From Paragonimus skrjabini miyazakii (taxonomy: Eukaryota; Platyhelminthes; Trematoda; Plagiorchiida; Troglotrematidae): DNA of 64,000 nt. The stretch is taken from NCBI GenBank assembly GCA_014338405.1, contig JTDE01000945.1, forward strand, positions 29,339-93,338, given 5' to 3'. A program made the position numbers and the translations under genes. Positions 38,404 to 50,377 of the stretch are shown here, in pieces; within the stretch, counting starts at the first letter, position 1, and each line of letters begins with the position of its first letter. The notes under the pieces were generated by a model, which saw nothing but the letters and a program-made list of their open reading frames with translations, made no database searches and was not told where the DNA came from.

Positions 38404-40259
38404 GTAATCTAGAACTCCTACGTAATTAGAGAATAAACGGAATAAAAACAGGCACAGAATAGAGTCTTGGGAAGCATAGTAACGCTCTGATAATTTCCCA
38501 ATAACTCTGTCGCTGAACCTACGTCAGACTATGAAACCTTCAGTCATCACACAGGGTCCCATCGTGGTCGGTGTTCTAAAATTTACGTGGCAAATTAGAG
38601 TGTTGATCTCAATCGGAAGCTTGGGGAAACCTATGAATAATTACCTCGACGGGTAATCTTTTGTCAGAAACCCTGATTAAAAGTAATAGCAAACAACATA
38701 CTTCTGATAAGTAGGTTTCCCGTAAGTGAAACCTGTCAAACTGAAGTGATGAACCGGGTCTCTGTGACATTAGCCAGCAACAAATCAACCAGTACAACTT
38801 ATGACATTATTTCAAGAATTTAACGTTCATACAAGTAAAAATCAGTGCTGTCAAAGAGTCACTAAATTGAACGAGTTCTTCCGAAAACTCACCAACCATG
38901 GCATGATAGTTGGCCATCACTGGTGGAACCAATATGGTTGACTTTCTCGTTATCGACTGAAGGCTGGTCACGTTACCAATATCTACCTCCAAAGGTTCAC
39001 AATTAAGACTAAATACATGCGTCATAGATGAATGCGGCTAAGCGTATCCAAGGTGGATCTCACGACCTATATAAAGTAGTCAGCTGGTGGGTGGGTGGGG
39101 GTTGATGGCCAGTTTGTAGTGAGCCAAAATATCTTCTTCATAAGTCGCTGTCAAATTCCGAGACAGATTTTGAAAAGAAATCAGCTCCAGCATCTATTCA
39201 ACTCAGATGTACAAACTACTCTAAGTCTACCTTCTAGTAAGTGCACATACAGTGGTAAAACGACAAACGTTTGTGACAATAAGCGTGAGAATAAAAATAC
39301 CTCACATTTTCACTAGCGAGTTCCTCAATGCGAACAAGTAATACCAGTTTAAAAAAAACCTTATTGGTAAGGAAGGTGGACGTGTGACGTATGCTATTAC
39401 TCAATTTTTTAACAACACAGCAACAAGACAGCAGTTGCTCTGTTAACACTACGTTTATGTCTGTTGGTCGTTTATACAAAAACACTGATAGTGAACACGC
39501 GGTAGTTAACTTTTGGTATTTCACACCCCTACCGAAGACAATCAGATTGCTCTTAGTCTAGTACAGAACCAACAAACACGGTTTGTGCACTGAACGACAT
39601 ACGCGAATTTTCTTATTTGGCCAACCGTGGTGTGGAGTGTACACTGAAGAGGTGTCAGTCAAGGTGTTCTGCGGAACAAAATTGAGTAAGTTAATCGATC
39701 TCTACAACGCTTAAACATGAGCATAGACAACTTGTTCAGAATTTCAAACGTGAAATTCTCAGAAACAACCGGACAATGGGTGCTGACAAACAGAAGAGTG
39801 TGGGCAGGCGTCTGGAGGGCAATATAGAGGAGTAGCTTAAAAAACACTGAATTGTAACACTGAAAATCAATCTTTTCTTGAAATCCTTAGTAAACCCACT
39901 CTGTCGATAATGCATTAAGTGAATTAATTTATCCTCGGAGATGTAACCGTCCTTACACACCCAACGCAGATAAATCAAAAATTTCATGTGCATCCTGTAA
40001 CAGAGATATTTCGTCGGTCATAGTTTCCACCAGATATCAACCTCACCAGGCAACTGTTCGACAATGTCAAAATGAATGTATTATTGAATAGTGGGCCAGG
40101 CAACAAACTAATGCAATTCTCATGCTTTCGCAGATGTTTTCGCTGCTACATTTCATTCATTTGAACAGCCCTGATTTTTAGTCCATCAGTGAGGGAGAGC
40201 ACAAAATTTATTACCATTAACCATTGGAACATTTAATTAAGTGTTCTCTCGGAACTCAG
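38404..40259. other. No gene recognised
   Basis: A TATATAAAG box at about 39,068 precedes a G-rich run (ggtgggtgggtggggg, 39,085-39,100), but no convincing first exon follows. Otherwise nothing. Confidence 0.35.
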
Positions 40260-40423
40260 GTTATCGTTTTATGGCGATTCTGGAAACTGGAGACAGAAAA
40301 CTTAGAGCAAATTTGATCATTCATTTGTTTAAATACTCTTTAAATTGCATCCTGATCAGAAGTCCAAAAAGCACTGAATTAGTGTCTAGCGAGTATGTCC
40401 AGACAATTGTTAACCGATGTTAG
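40260..40423 (+). CDS. Candidate terminal exon, unknown protein
   Basis: After the acceptor-like GTGTTCTCTCGGAACTCAG (ending 40,259) the frame reads GYRFMAILETGDRKLRANLI, then IHLFKYSLNCILIRSPK and SSEYVQTIVNRC before TAG. Composition is strongly protein-like for its length. No canonical AATAAA follows within 100 bases, so the exon might instead end earlier at an unseen donor, or be chance. Confidence 0.3.
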
Positions 40424-42139
40424 ACGATCTTACCCATATGCGTCATGGAGAGCCAAAGGTTTATAAAGTGGAACGAGGGAATAAGAATATTAGTATGGAG
40501 GGCAACTGTAGTTTGATTTGACAAAAAACAAAATCGATTTATTTAAGGTATGAAGTTAAGAATTTTCACTTTGTTCATCTTCCACAATAGCCAATTTAAC
40601 AGAATTCGTCGTTAAAAATTTTGCCCCACTACCATTGGTAGCTCGTCGCAGAGATAGTCTCAAACCGTGTTTAATTCATTCGAAAGTCATTTCAGTGTAT
40701 TCGCCACACATCAGCAGCATCCTGATTCCTGTTGCTTGATATCAGCGGTTATCACCGAGATGGCAGTGAGACCTACATCTTCATACATAGCAAATGACGT
40801 GGATCCTGTCATTAATCGGCATTATCCTGTAACAACCTTGCAGTATACCTTACTTGGTTTGTATGATATCTTCAGGTACTAACATTGCCTACTATTGTAA
40901 GTACTTTGTCACTGCACTAGGCGTCAGTCTGACGACTAAGTGTTTACCTTTTTCAAAAGCAAATAGAGGTTCCAACTCCTCACGGTAGACTCTGATCTTC
41001 GAAGTCCTCTGACTATTCACGGTTTCCCAAAGTGCGCTTAGTTACTTCAAAACGTCCTTCCGTGAAATCGTGAGAGAGTCTTGGTTATACTTATGCCTTT
41101 GGTCCAACAACTATTAATCAAAAGCCCCCCTTGATTCAAGCACCTGAGAAACTATTTTATTTGATGCATCAATGCTTCCCATCTTTTACCAAGCTGAGTG
41201 ACTTATCGTAATAAATAGATTCACTTGCATTTCAAAATGGACTAGTTTTTAACAAATCTTCTGGTTTTCTATTCCAACTTCTAAGAAGCTCGTCTCAGGC
41301 CCACGTTATTCCACTACTTACCGTTTGTTCAGCGATTTTTAACTCTATAGAATCTCCTAAATAATTTTTCTTCAATCTCTCTATCAGTTAACGTATCACA
41401 CCCCTCCTTTGTGTTAAGCAAACAAAACTATGCAAGTTTGTTTACTGACCCGTCTAGGCATTTTTGGGATGTTTTTATGCGGTGAATATTGTCATCGATA
41501 TAAGGGAACGTCTAAGAAGATTATCTGGTTTTGGACCACTTCTTCAAGTGTGCACATACCAGAGTGAACGTGTCGAATACAGCCTTCAGATTGGTATCGG
41601 AGCTAGCTATTGCAAATATTCTCCACGTGACGGTCACAATAGCCAAACGGTCTGCAAATGGGTTTAAGCGCAATAAATTCAAGCTGTCTCTTGAAACTTC
41701 CGGTCAATAAGGGTTCGAGTAAAAACCCCATTTGTAAGCCATCTGAAAAAGCCCTTTTAAAATCAGTATCATTATCTCAATATCGAGTTCGGTCTCAAAC
41801 ATGGAAGCATTAATAAACGATAATGACACGCAGGGCACTGCGTCTAATGAGAAATGCGTTCGTTCTGTTATACCAGTGTAACGGTTGCAGTCGACCAATT
41901 CGGGCCGTATGTCATGTGTTTTGAGGGCAGCGGTTTTTCGAACGATCATCCCACTACCTGGCCGCTGACTGGTAAGAGGGATTGCACCACACCCGGTATT
42001 GAATTTGAGCATAATGTACTGAAAGCACCCTGTCAATGAAGAACATCGCGATCCTCGCAGGAAAATTTTGGCCAACAGTATGTACATCTAGTTATGGCAT
42101 ATCTAGTGAATGTACGGGTGTATGCACCACGAAAAACGG
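40424..42139. other. No gene recognised
   Basis: Includes a 127-codon minus frame (41,704-42,087) that is within chance length and lacks motifs. It ends next to the unidentified element copy. Confidence 0.35.
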
Positions 42140-42270
42140 GAACCAGCATGAAAATATTTTCGGAGGTGGTTGAAAAATACGCAATGTTTCACAAATCGAC
42201 ATCGCTCACACGTGTATCTAACCAAAAACAAACGGTATCCTGTGGGTTCCACGTGTGAACCTGCGATACG
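42140..42270 (+). pseudogene. Fragment of an unidentified dispersed coding element (copy 2)
   Basis: Translates as VVEKYAMFHKSTSLTRVSNQ, then KQTVSCGF, followed by a stop. It pairs with the fragment at 13,899-14,147, with which it shares an exact 20-base string and aligned residues beyond it. Shorter than copy 1 by several codons between the two conserved blocks. Confidence 0.4.
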
Positions 42271-43688
42271 CTTGCGCTGTAGACCCTGATCCCAAGGATG
42301 TCATCTTCTTTCTGCTACCACATGTGTCCAACCCACATAACATGAATGTTCAAAACACGTGACTGACATTCATAAAACATGTCCGAGCAATCGAAAGCTC
42401 CATAAGAAGAGAGACAAGCTTACAAACATGGGCTCGGAAAATTATGTGGTAGGCTGTACAGAGCCCCATCAGTGGCAGGTGTTGTTGTCAAGAGACCCGT
42501 GCTCGAAAACAGACAAATTTCAAACATCGTTCGTCCAAATACACCAAATACAGTAAGTGAACTAAACGACGGGTTAGAAGACAGTAATGCAAGGTAGATA
42601 TATATGCATTTGCGTGTGAAAGAAATTTATGCGTTTGCCTGAAATGTCTTTAACTTGGTAGCATTAAACAGGTGGGCAATATGTTCCCGTAATGCTGAAC
42701 CCCAAGTCGAACGTGTTCTCCTTAACTAGTCTATACCAAAATTATACGTGAGCATATGAGCACTGCGTTACGTAACGCTGTTTCCCCAATTTATTCGCCA
42801 GAGCGTTTAAGAATAAGAGAGATAGCCACTCTCCGAAAATGTTGTTCTTCTGTCTTTCTCATGAACATGTCAAGCCAGCAGATCCCGTTGTCTTGTATAC
42901 GGGCTTAAGCAAATGGAACCAAAATACAAAGTGAAACTGTCCGCATAGAGAGATACGGCTAACCTGGTATTGTCCAGGTGAACGTTATTGAAATTCGACC
43001 GAAGCTTTCCAATCCTGGCAAACTCGCGGAGATTCCGCTTACTTCATCCAAAACTGACCAGACGCTCTTCGGTTACTAATACTATCACGTTAAAATCATC
43101 ACAACATCTTCCGTGTAATTTTGTTTTACGCATTTTTCATAACTAATCAGTTGCATTCGTTATGTACAAGTCCAGGCTGCTCACCGTTCTGACGTGGTCA
43201 ACACTTGGACGCAGTTAAGTGTTGCTGTCCTTCTGTCTTACACTTCAGGGGATAATGGGAGCTATAAACCTCGGCTAGTCTCATTCCATTAACAACGATG
43301 CGTATACATACTACTGTGTATGTTATTCAGCAAGACTGTCAGCTGCCAACACCGTCACAGTAAATACTTACGTTCTGTTGCACAATTACATGCAGTGTAC
43401 CAGACTATGCTAAGATTCAATGCTACGCAGCATCCTGAACGACGAGACAACACCAGATAACCACCACCATCAGAGATAGCAATACATCAGTGGTTCGCAC
43501 TGATGTTTAACTGCCACACAACCATGAAAGGCTGCCTAGTCTCTTCTTCCTAATACTGTCTAGAATTAATGTCATCAAATCGAAGCATGGGTGATCAACA
43601 CTCATCACATATTTTCCGCATACACAGGGGTCATCATACTTCACACTAAAACTGTAGATCTTCACCTGATTTTACAACTTGCACCGTC
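42271..43688. other. No gene recognised
   Basis: No supportable feature. The frame that runs into the N block to its right is an artefact of translating through the gap. Confidence 0.4.
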
Positions 43689-43788
43689 NNNNNNNNNNNN
43701 NNNNNNNNNNNNNNNNNNNNNNNNNNNNNNNNNNNNNNNNNNNNNNNNNNNNNNNNNNNNNNNNNNNNNNNNNNNNNNNNNNNNNNNN
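43689..43788. other. Assembly gap, 100 N
   Basis: Exactly 100 N. This length is the usual placeholder for a gap of unknown size between scaffolded contigs, so distance and order across it are uncertain. Confidence 0.99.
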
Positions 43789-44594
43789 CTAAACAGTTTA
43801 TTCTTCATATACTAGTTAACTGAACGCATACGTTTTATATTTGTATGTGCCATCCTACCAAATTCATACGAACCATGTTGGATATCCTACTTCGAAAAAC
43901 CCTCCAACAGATCAGAATCGCTCCTGTTAGAAATAGTCAGTAGTGCGCATATTTTCCATGCCCTCTCTCAGGGGAACAATATGTTTCGATTATCTAATCA
44001 TCGCACACTCGACACATTACTCATCATCACACCAAAGTATTCAGTCGCAGAGTTTTATAAGTAGCATCCAGATTGTCTGCCAGTTTAGGGACATCAAACC
44101 ATAAGTGTTCTGCCACTTTCAGTCGATAACACAACAATCGAAATTTTAAAATTTGATTGAAACAACTGAACTCATCTGGCACACCGACCAACATTATGTT
44201 TACAGATCGGTAGTGAAAACTTCGTTTTATTTTCTGCTAACTTGACACGGTGGTCAAGTTTCTGTACAGCGTCTATCCGGAAGCCTATGTTGACTAGGAA
44301 TTTAGTCCTTCCAGATACACTCATGCCAAGAAAGAAAAATAGTATTCAGGGAAAAAACATCTAGATTCATGGGGATTTCCATCGCATTACTAATTGCGCA
44401 CAAAAGTTTGAACAATAGGGCGCGATTCTGCGAGCATATGTCAGAAATGTTTTACAGTCGCATCACTACATCTTTTTGAATAAGAGGGAAGAGGGTTATA
44501 TGAAAAATAACTTGGAAAAAGGATCACTCTGACCTCCAAACCATGGATCGTGGCCGATGGTTTATTAATATAGAATACGAGCAAAAGTTTACAG
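43789..44594. other. No gene recognised
   Basis: No supportable feature. Confidence 0.4.
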
Positions 44595-44742
44595 TGACCA
44601 TCAGAAGTTTGAAGTTAGTTCAATTACATATATTATGTCCTGTAATAACCATAATAGGCAACCGCATCTTATTCCATATGCCGGCAGATAAAGCAAAACG
44701 AGCATTCCCAAATGAGTCAGGCATCCTAGTTTTTAACTCTAG
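44595..44742 (+). CDS. Weak candidate exon, unknown protein
   Basis: Acceptor-like AAAAGTTTACAG (ending 44,594) and a strong donor CTCTAG|GTGAGG (44,743). The frame includes LHILCPVITIIGNRILFHM and ADKAKRAFPNESGILVFNSR. The opposite strand is also open here and protein-like (SERVFLEPHLELKTRMPDS), so direction is uncertain and a decayed element copy is a fair alternative. Confidence 0.2.
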
Positions 44743-45732
44743 GTGAGGTTCCAAGAAAACCCTTTCACTTATTGTCCCGCACGTCAGATATTTGGGCAAG
44801 AGATTAAACATAGGAATCACCGGAATGTATCTTTCTCTTGGCAGTAGTAATATTCTGTCTTTTTCACATTCTCATGCTTTTCTACCCCAATCCTTGTGCC
44901 TTCGGGAGATAATTGGTTGTTAAAGCCAGAATGGCTGATAAACACTAGTGTTTCAAAGTTCCTGTTCCCAGACAAACTGGTCAACAAGTTATTCAAGTGA
45001 ATACTGTCTCAAATATTCAGCTGGAACCATGATGACTCGATCAAACGACTGTACGATTCTAACACCGTTAAGTATTTGAGCTCGACTGCAGACATCTGAG
45101 GATTTAAGCGCTTCTCACTCAGGGTCTCTGGTAACGACGAACATGAATCTCTCTGGCAAACTGAGGTGAGGAGCATACCGCATTCTGAAGCAGAATAGTG
45201 TTTATTCGGTCGAATCACAGTAGACAGTCATCCATTCGCAACTACACTCAGTACATAAGTTAATATCTGTCAACGCAAACCAGAAAATCGCTGCTTATTC
45301 GTTGTAAAGACGTACACTTCCACAAAGCGAAGTTTACGACTCCCTCGTATACCTTTTTAAGTATACTAAATCCACACTCCCAGCTACAGTAAAAACGATT
45401 AAGTAGTCAACACAGCTGGCCTGCTGTCAATGAGAAGCGGCTGGATGAAAGGTCCGTTGTTCGAGCACAACGCATTGAGAGTGGCAAATAGCTGCTGCGA
45501 ATGTGTACATTCTGCGGTCTCCACATTTCATGTAACGTATTTCAACATAGCAAGAAGCCTTGTATTGCAGGCAGTTCATTGTATGCATGTCTGTCATGAG
45601 CGTAACTCGATCATACAACAGTTATCTACAAGCAGTGAAGAATAGCTGAAGAACGTCATGTATTTTGGAGTAGCCATCAAGACTCGCATCATACTGCTGC
45701 GCAAACTCAGTTTTGTTACGTCATTTTTTCAG
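44743..45732. other. No gene recognised
   Basis: Overlapping opposite-strand frames near 45,430-45,645, neither convincing. Confidence 0.35.
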
Positions 45733-45813
45733 TGGTTACGCACTCGTAAATGCCAGATAACTACCGGACACTCGAGAGCAGAAAGGGAGAAGAATGCTTG
45801 CCAGGAGGAACTG
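45733..45813 (+). CDS. Candidate internal exon, unknown protein
   Basis: Clear acceptor ACGTCATTTTTTCAG (ending 45,732) and donor GAACTG|GTGAAT (45,814) bound 81 bases, 27 codons in phase 0: WLRTRKCQITTGHSRAEREK then NACQEEL. It is basic and charged, with an acidic end that may be a helix. Short, so chance cannot be excluded. Confidence 0.25.
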
Positions 45814-46500
45814 GTGAATGAAGTGCTTAATTCGAGTCAAATGATATAACTTAACTAAAACTTGGAATAAATTACAGCAGCCACGAGAGCATACTTCGAA
45901 GAAGCATGTTCCGTAAAAGCGGCACAAATGCAACAGAATTGGTTTTCTGTCACGCTGGTGTATTCTGTAAACATGTCATTTGATTCCACATGATGTAGAA
46001 TATGATCATCATCTAGATTTCACACGCAGGTTACCTAAAACTTGCACGATGATTGTGGGCATCATTTGGTCAAGAGACAGAATGAGTCCTTTTATTTGTG
46101 AATAGAAGAACGTTTCTTTCCTAGATTTGTAATCGTGTTGGCCGTTCAGCAGAGATAAGCAAAATGGTTGAAAACGATAGTTCATTTATTGTCAGTCAGT
46201 GACACCTACTTGACAAGGGAACTCCACATTATCAGGAACGGCTCTGTTGGTCACAACAGGACCGTAAAACGACCCAAACTGAATGACCTGTTAACGTGTT
46301 TCAGTCGGCCCTATGTCGAAAGTAGAAGTGAAGCTTGGGCTCACGTTTATGAAGAGTAACAAGACTTCTGATCCAGTTTTTTTTCTCCGTCTATCTTCAC
46401 AGATGGTGGAAAAAGGTTCAGAACAGAAACAACATACGTAGAACTGTATCTTGTAAATGATCCTTGCCAACAGTTAGTCTTGTCTTCAACAATGGGCTGG
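45814..46500. other. No gene recognised
   Basis: May hold the N-terminal part of the LINE that begins to be readable at about 46,500, but no RT or endonuclease motif could be assigned. Confidence 0.35.
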
Positions 46501-47880
46501 AATCTATGTGACCCCCCTAATAAGCAACAATCTAGTACCTATTGCGTCCAAGTTATCCACTCACCTTATTTTATATAACTCCACTACACATAGGACGGTT
46601 AGATATGTAAATAACAGACGGGATTTGGTCCTGTCAATGATGTATTGATCACACTGTTACACTACGGAGGAACTTGGGGCAATAGAACTCTTAAAGACCG
46701 ACGATGATGATAGTCTTTTTAAACCGAACTGACGCTCTCGATTTACACGCACATGGAGTTCTCAGGACCTATCACTTATGCAAGGAATTTCAATAGAAAT
46801 ACATAAATAATTGTATGCCAACTCCGCAGGCAGGCTGAGGGTTTCTGGGCCAGTGTCTCTGATCTGCGTCACTTCTAGTGGCGGTCACCGGAGTTATCCA
46901 GTCCCACTCTACATGTCCGGTTTTGTCATGGACGGTCTTCTGGAGGGTGGGCTTCAGGAATCCAATCGGCCAAGTGCTTAATGGTTTGCTGGCGGCAAAT
47001 TTATTAAAAGGGAATATACAGCTGAGATTGTGCTATTTACCCTCACTCCCGAAGACGTACAGGTTGGTGACCGGGCTGGTTTGTGTGGAAGGCACTTCAC
47101 ATCTTCAAAATATTACTCCAGGACTGGAGCGTTTTCAACCCCAGGTTCTTTATAGTAAACGGCGCCTTGATATGATGGACAATTTCACTTGCTTGCGTAA
47201 CGCTATCAAGTTGGTTTGTACTAATTCTGATAACATATAAGCGACATTAGCAAAGGCACGTGCAACGCCTGCCAGTCTGCCTCATTCTTGGTTCAATATA
47301 ACGTTCTTTTGTCGCTGGAAGGGCGTTTAGGGCTTGTGAACGTTCCGTTTTGCCCTATGGTTCGGAAATATGACTTGTCCGTAACAAAAATAGCAGCAGA
47401 CTTTTTGTGTTTATCCATTGTATTCGCCAGTTAGCCCATATCCGTGGGGATTATTAAATGAACAAAGTGGTAATTCGTCAGCGCGTATTTCGAAACGCTC
47501 GAGATCCTTGGCGATTTGATCAACTAACGATATTGTACAGTTTGCGGTGATTGGTCACACACTCCCCATGTCGGCTGAGCATTAGCTTCACCAAGCGTTA
47601 CATAATGAGTTCATAAGCGGTTGCGTGAGACTCTGGAATGCTCGAGCAACAGAGTAGCCATGACTTATGAAGACCTTGACTATCTCCTTGAGTAAACTGA
47701 GCAGTATCATATACCCGGTTGGTGACATTGTTATCATGTAAAGTTATGAATAGAATTACTATCCGAGGTGACAAAGTACCGCAGTTAGACCTGGTCGTGA
47801 CCACAATCTTCCTAGTTGCTCCCTTCCACCTTAGTTCACTAATTTTCAGCTTATTTGACTGATGTTTCAATTAGGCTTTC
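46501..47880 (+). mobile_element. Decayed LINE (non-LTR retrotransposon), RT to C-terminal region
   Basis: The motifs of a non-LTR reverse transcriptase occur in the right order on the plus strand, spread over three frames. They are: NLVPIASKLSTHLILY (about 46,532); a QTGFGP then CIDHTVTLR block (46,618-46,690); LYANSAGRLRVSGP (about 46,815-46,860); TSSGGHRS and GFVMDGLLEGGLQES (46,870-46,970); EYTAEIVLF (47,012-47,038), in which the catalytic YADD has become YTAE; LQDWS (47,116-47,130); RRLDMMDNFTCL (about 47,163); KARAT (about 47,255); YGSE (47,356-47,367); then RQRVFRNARDPWRFDQLTIL further down. The order TSSG, YADD, LQDW, VDNF(T)YLG, YGSET is that of LINEs common in trematodes. Many frameshifts and stops show an old, dead copy. 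The exact clade (CR1-like or RTE-like) is not resolved. The 120-codon frame at 46,878-47,240 is part of this debris. Confidence 0.8.
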
Positions 47881-48004
47881 CATGTCCATTTTGTGGTGGG
47901 TGGCGGTTAGATCATGATTATCTTCTGGTCGAGCTCATAGCTGACTGACCAGCTTAGGGAAAAAGCATTCAGGAGGTTGTATCAACAAGAGCATCTGCAA
48001 AGAA

Positions 48005-48180
48005 GATTAAATGAAGGCCTGTATTTCCAAAACTAGGGCAGTTTTGGTTAATGTAGATTATATGTAGCGACAGACAGCAGTCCTCTCGAAACCTAAGAAG
48101 AGCCTGTATAGGACGGCCATGACAATGCTGTTAATTTATCACCGCTGCAGGCGATTTCTTGAGTCAGTCGCACTCAGTAG
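48005..48180 (+). mobile_element. Second LINE fragment (post-RT region)
   Basis: The plus strand reads SKTRAVLVNVDYM, a stop, RQTAVLSKPKKSLYRTAMTM and LLIYHRCRRFL. This follows the pattern K-A-R-A---N---LWR---L--KG--Y---V--VLLY downstream of the RT in the same kind of LINE. Since the preceding element already has its own version of this region near 47,250-47,367, this is a separate insertion or a duplicated piece. Strongly decayed. Confidence 0.45.
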
Positions 48181-48625
48181 TTGACGAATAAGCAACAACG
48201 ATACTTAAAAACGAATATTTTATAATGAGAGTTAGTCAGATTCGTTTCCTCAGTTTTCAAACGTGCATACATAAGTATACGTACATGTGCAAACAGACTT
48301 GAGCAGTTAGACCACATACTAAGAGTATCAATTACTCACCTACACAAAGCACATCTATGAACCCTATGTCCGTGTGTCAGCCTGTTGGGGCAGTGCACCA
48401 GGTAGACAAATAATGAGCTAACCTATATAAATTAAGAGAGCTCTCAATATGAGTACAGATGTAGATGACTTTAGTGTTATCGTTGTTTGACTGAATTGCT
48501 TGTTTGAGTTGATACCTGAGGGTTTTGTTAGAACTCAGTTTCAACCCCTGTACCATCTGTACTTCTAAACTAGACTGCACTAATCCACCATTTATTTGAT
48601 GGCAGTTAGGCTCACGTATATTTAG
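48181..48625. other. No gene recognised
   Basis: No supportable feature. Confidence 0.4.
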
Positions 48626-48800
48626 CTGCATTGATCTAAATGATAATTTTGCCGATGGTATCGACCGAGATGTTGATGGAAAAGAAGAGGAGAAGGTCGT
48701 TGCTGGTCATGTTTACGATGATGTCGATGACCAGCACCATGAGAGGCAGGAAGTACAGAAGAAGAAAAACAACAACAACAGGGAAAGGGGAAAAAGAACG
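48626..48800 (+). CDS. Candidate exon, acidic/charged low-complexity protein
   Basis: After an acceptor-like CACGTATATTTAG (ending 48,625) the frame is open for 58 codons up to a donor-like AACG|GTGATG: CIDLNDNFADGIDRDVDGKE, then EEKVVAGHVYDDVDDQHHER and a K/N run. The D/E-rich then K/N-rich composition fits a disordered nuclear or chaperone-type segment, but it also fits a GAN/AAC-type simple repeat, visible as aacaacaacaac and gatgatgatgaagatga at 48,765-48,830. It begins with no start codon, so a scan for ATG-initiated frames would miss it. Confidence 0.25.
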
Positions 48801-50056
48801 GTGATGATAATGATGAAGATGAAAAGGCTAATAATGCAACGATATTGTTGATGGCTAGATTTCAGCTTCCACCTCAACAGCGCTCATTAGTGGCGTACAT
48901 TTTTGTCTACTACATTTTTGTCTACTAACTAAATTCTAGCCTGTTGCTTGTAACACAAATGTATAAACCATTAAGCAGTTCGTTGATAAAAATAACAAGC
49001 CAGATGTCTCGAACTCAGGCAATGCGTCACTCACTGTTCTCGATTTGCAACAGAGTGCTCATGGTTTATAACATACCAGTATGTTGATCTTCAAATTGAC
49101 ATCCCACAACCGTTTTTGTTCTTGTTTGACTCATCAGGTAGAAGCAAAGTAAACGGGGGGGGGGGCAGTGGATAATGGTTCCAGCTATTAACGCAAGGAG
49201 ACCGCTCCTATCCTCCATTCAAATTATCGTCACCGGAAGAGTCCAAAAAGAATTAAAACGATTATGAAGTATTATTTTGACGGTGAGACTCATGAGACCT
49301 TATAAACACTACCACGGGTTCTTCGCGGATATAGCCAGTGCAGACTGGCTGTCCGAGTTGAACTGTGTCCATTTCAACTAACTGGATGTAAAACATTTTA
49401 CTATTCAATACTCACAGTTGTTTTACACTATACCTCTTTGTTTACTACAAACAGTTTTTAGTTCACCAAGGTCCAATTACATTTCAAGTTCTCTCGCTCA
49501 GTGAATAGGATCGCATAGTATATTTTTTAACTGGTGACGTTTCCTGTTAACGTGTGAATCAGGTGACTGCTAGTCAACCTTAACCTACGAAAAGATATAG
49601 CACGAACTTGAGACAAACAACCAGATGCACCCTTTTTTAGAAAGTTACTTCCCTTCAACAACATAATCAGAATTGTGAAAACGAAGAACACCTAAGACGC
49701 GGTGTCTTTTTTTCCATCAAGCGGTGCCAAATTAGTAGTTGCATAAATGACTTTATGCAGCAGATAGCTAGGATGATGAACAGTCAGTTGGCGCTTTAAA
49801 AATGATCACTACGTCTAGTACAAGGTCAAATCAGTGAACATCCTAGTCGATTTTTGTTATTGATTCAACAAACTGCAAAAACCCTAAATCCCTTCCCCGT
49901 AACATATATCTAAATAAGTTTATGGCCGTTCACTGAAGTGACTACAACTAATCGATCCCAACCGGTTCGTGAGCCTGCTCCTGTCAAGGATGAAGTGGTC
50001 TTTTTCGAGGTATTAAGAAATTGTCCAACCCTGTCTGGTATTTGATGCGCAAAATA
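48801..50056. other. No gene recognised; one poly-G run
   Basis: A run of 11 G occurs at 49,155-49,165. Otherwise featureless. Confidence 0.4.
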
Positions 50057-50155
50057 TAATGTGTATTTACTTTATTTATTATTTATCATTTATTTTTATT
50101 ATTATTGCTATTGTTATTATTGTTATTATTTATTTATTTATTATTTATTATTTAA
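50057..50155. repeat. AT-rich simple repeat (TTA/TTTA)n
   Basis: An imperfect array of TTATT, TTTA and TTG units with few other bases, giving meaningless Tyr/Ile/Phe-rich frames. Ordinary microsatellite. Confidence 0.85.
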
Positions 50156-50245
50156 GTGTCGTGCTATTGAGCCAATGCTACATGCTTGCATCCATCACAC
50201 CCCGTATTCTGCATGTTTTGTTCTTCCTTTCCCCTTGCTGAAAAG

Positions 50246-50377
50246 TTCAGTTTCACATGTGGTGTTGTAATATACAATGAATTAGTGGTACCGGGAGGCA
50301 ACGACCTTTCTAACTGGAGAGTTTGCCGGCGGATACGTGACGAGAATAGACACGAGACACCAACGGCCAGACGCTCT
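50246..50377 (+). CDS. Candidate internal exon, unknown protein
   Basis: A strong pyrimidine tract (ttcttcctttccccttgctg) precedes an AAAAG acceptor at 50,245 (a second AG at 50,250 is possible), and a consensus donor CGCTCT|GTAAGT follows at 50,378. The 132-base exon is 44 codons in phase 0: FSFTCGVVIYNELVVPGG, then NDLSNWRVCRRIRDENRHE and TPTARRS. It has a hydrophobic beta-like start and a basic end and is one of the best-bounded candidates here. Family not recognised. Confidence 0.4.

Noticed and set aside
41704..42087. 127-codon minus ORF
   Set aside because: Same reasons: chance length, no recognisable domain.
43591..43815. Plus-strand ORF across 43.6-43.8 kb
   Set aside because: Half of it is translated from the 100-N gap.
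50059..50270. Two overlapping Tyr/Ile/Phe-rich ORFs
   Set aside because: Produced by the AT-rich simple repeat at 50,057-50,155.
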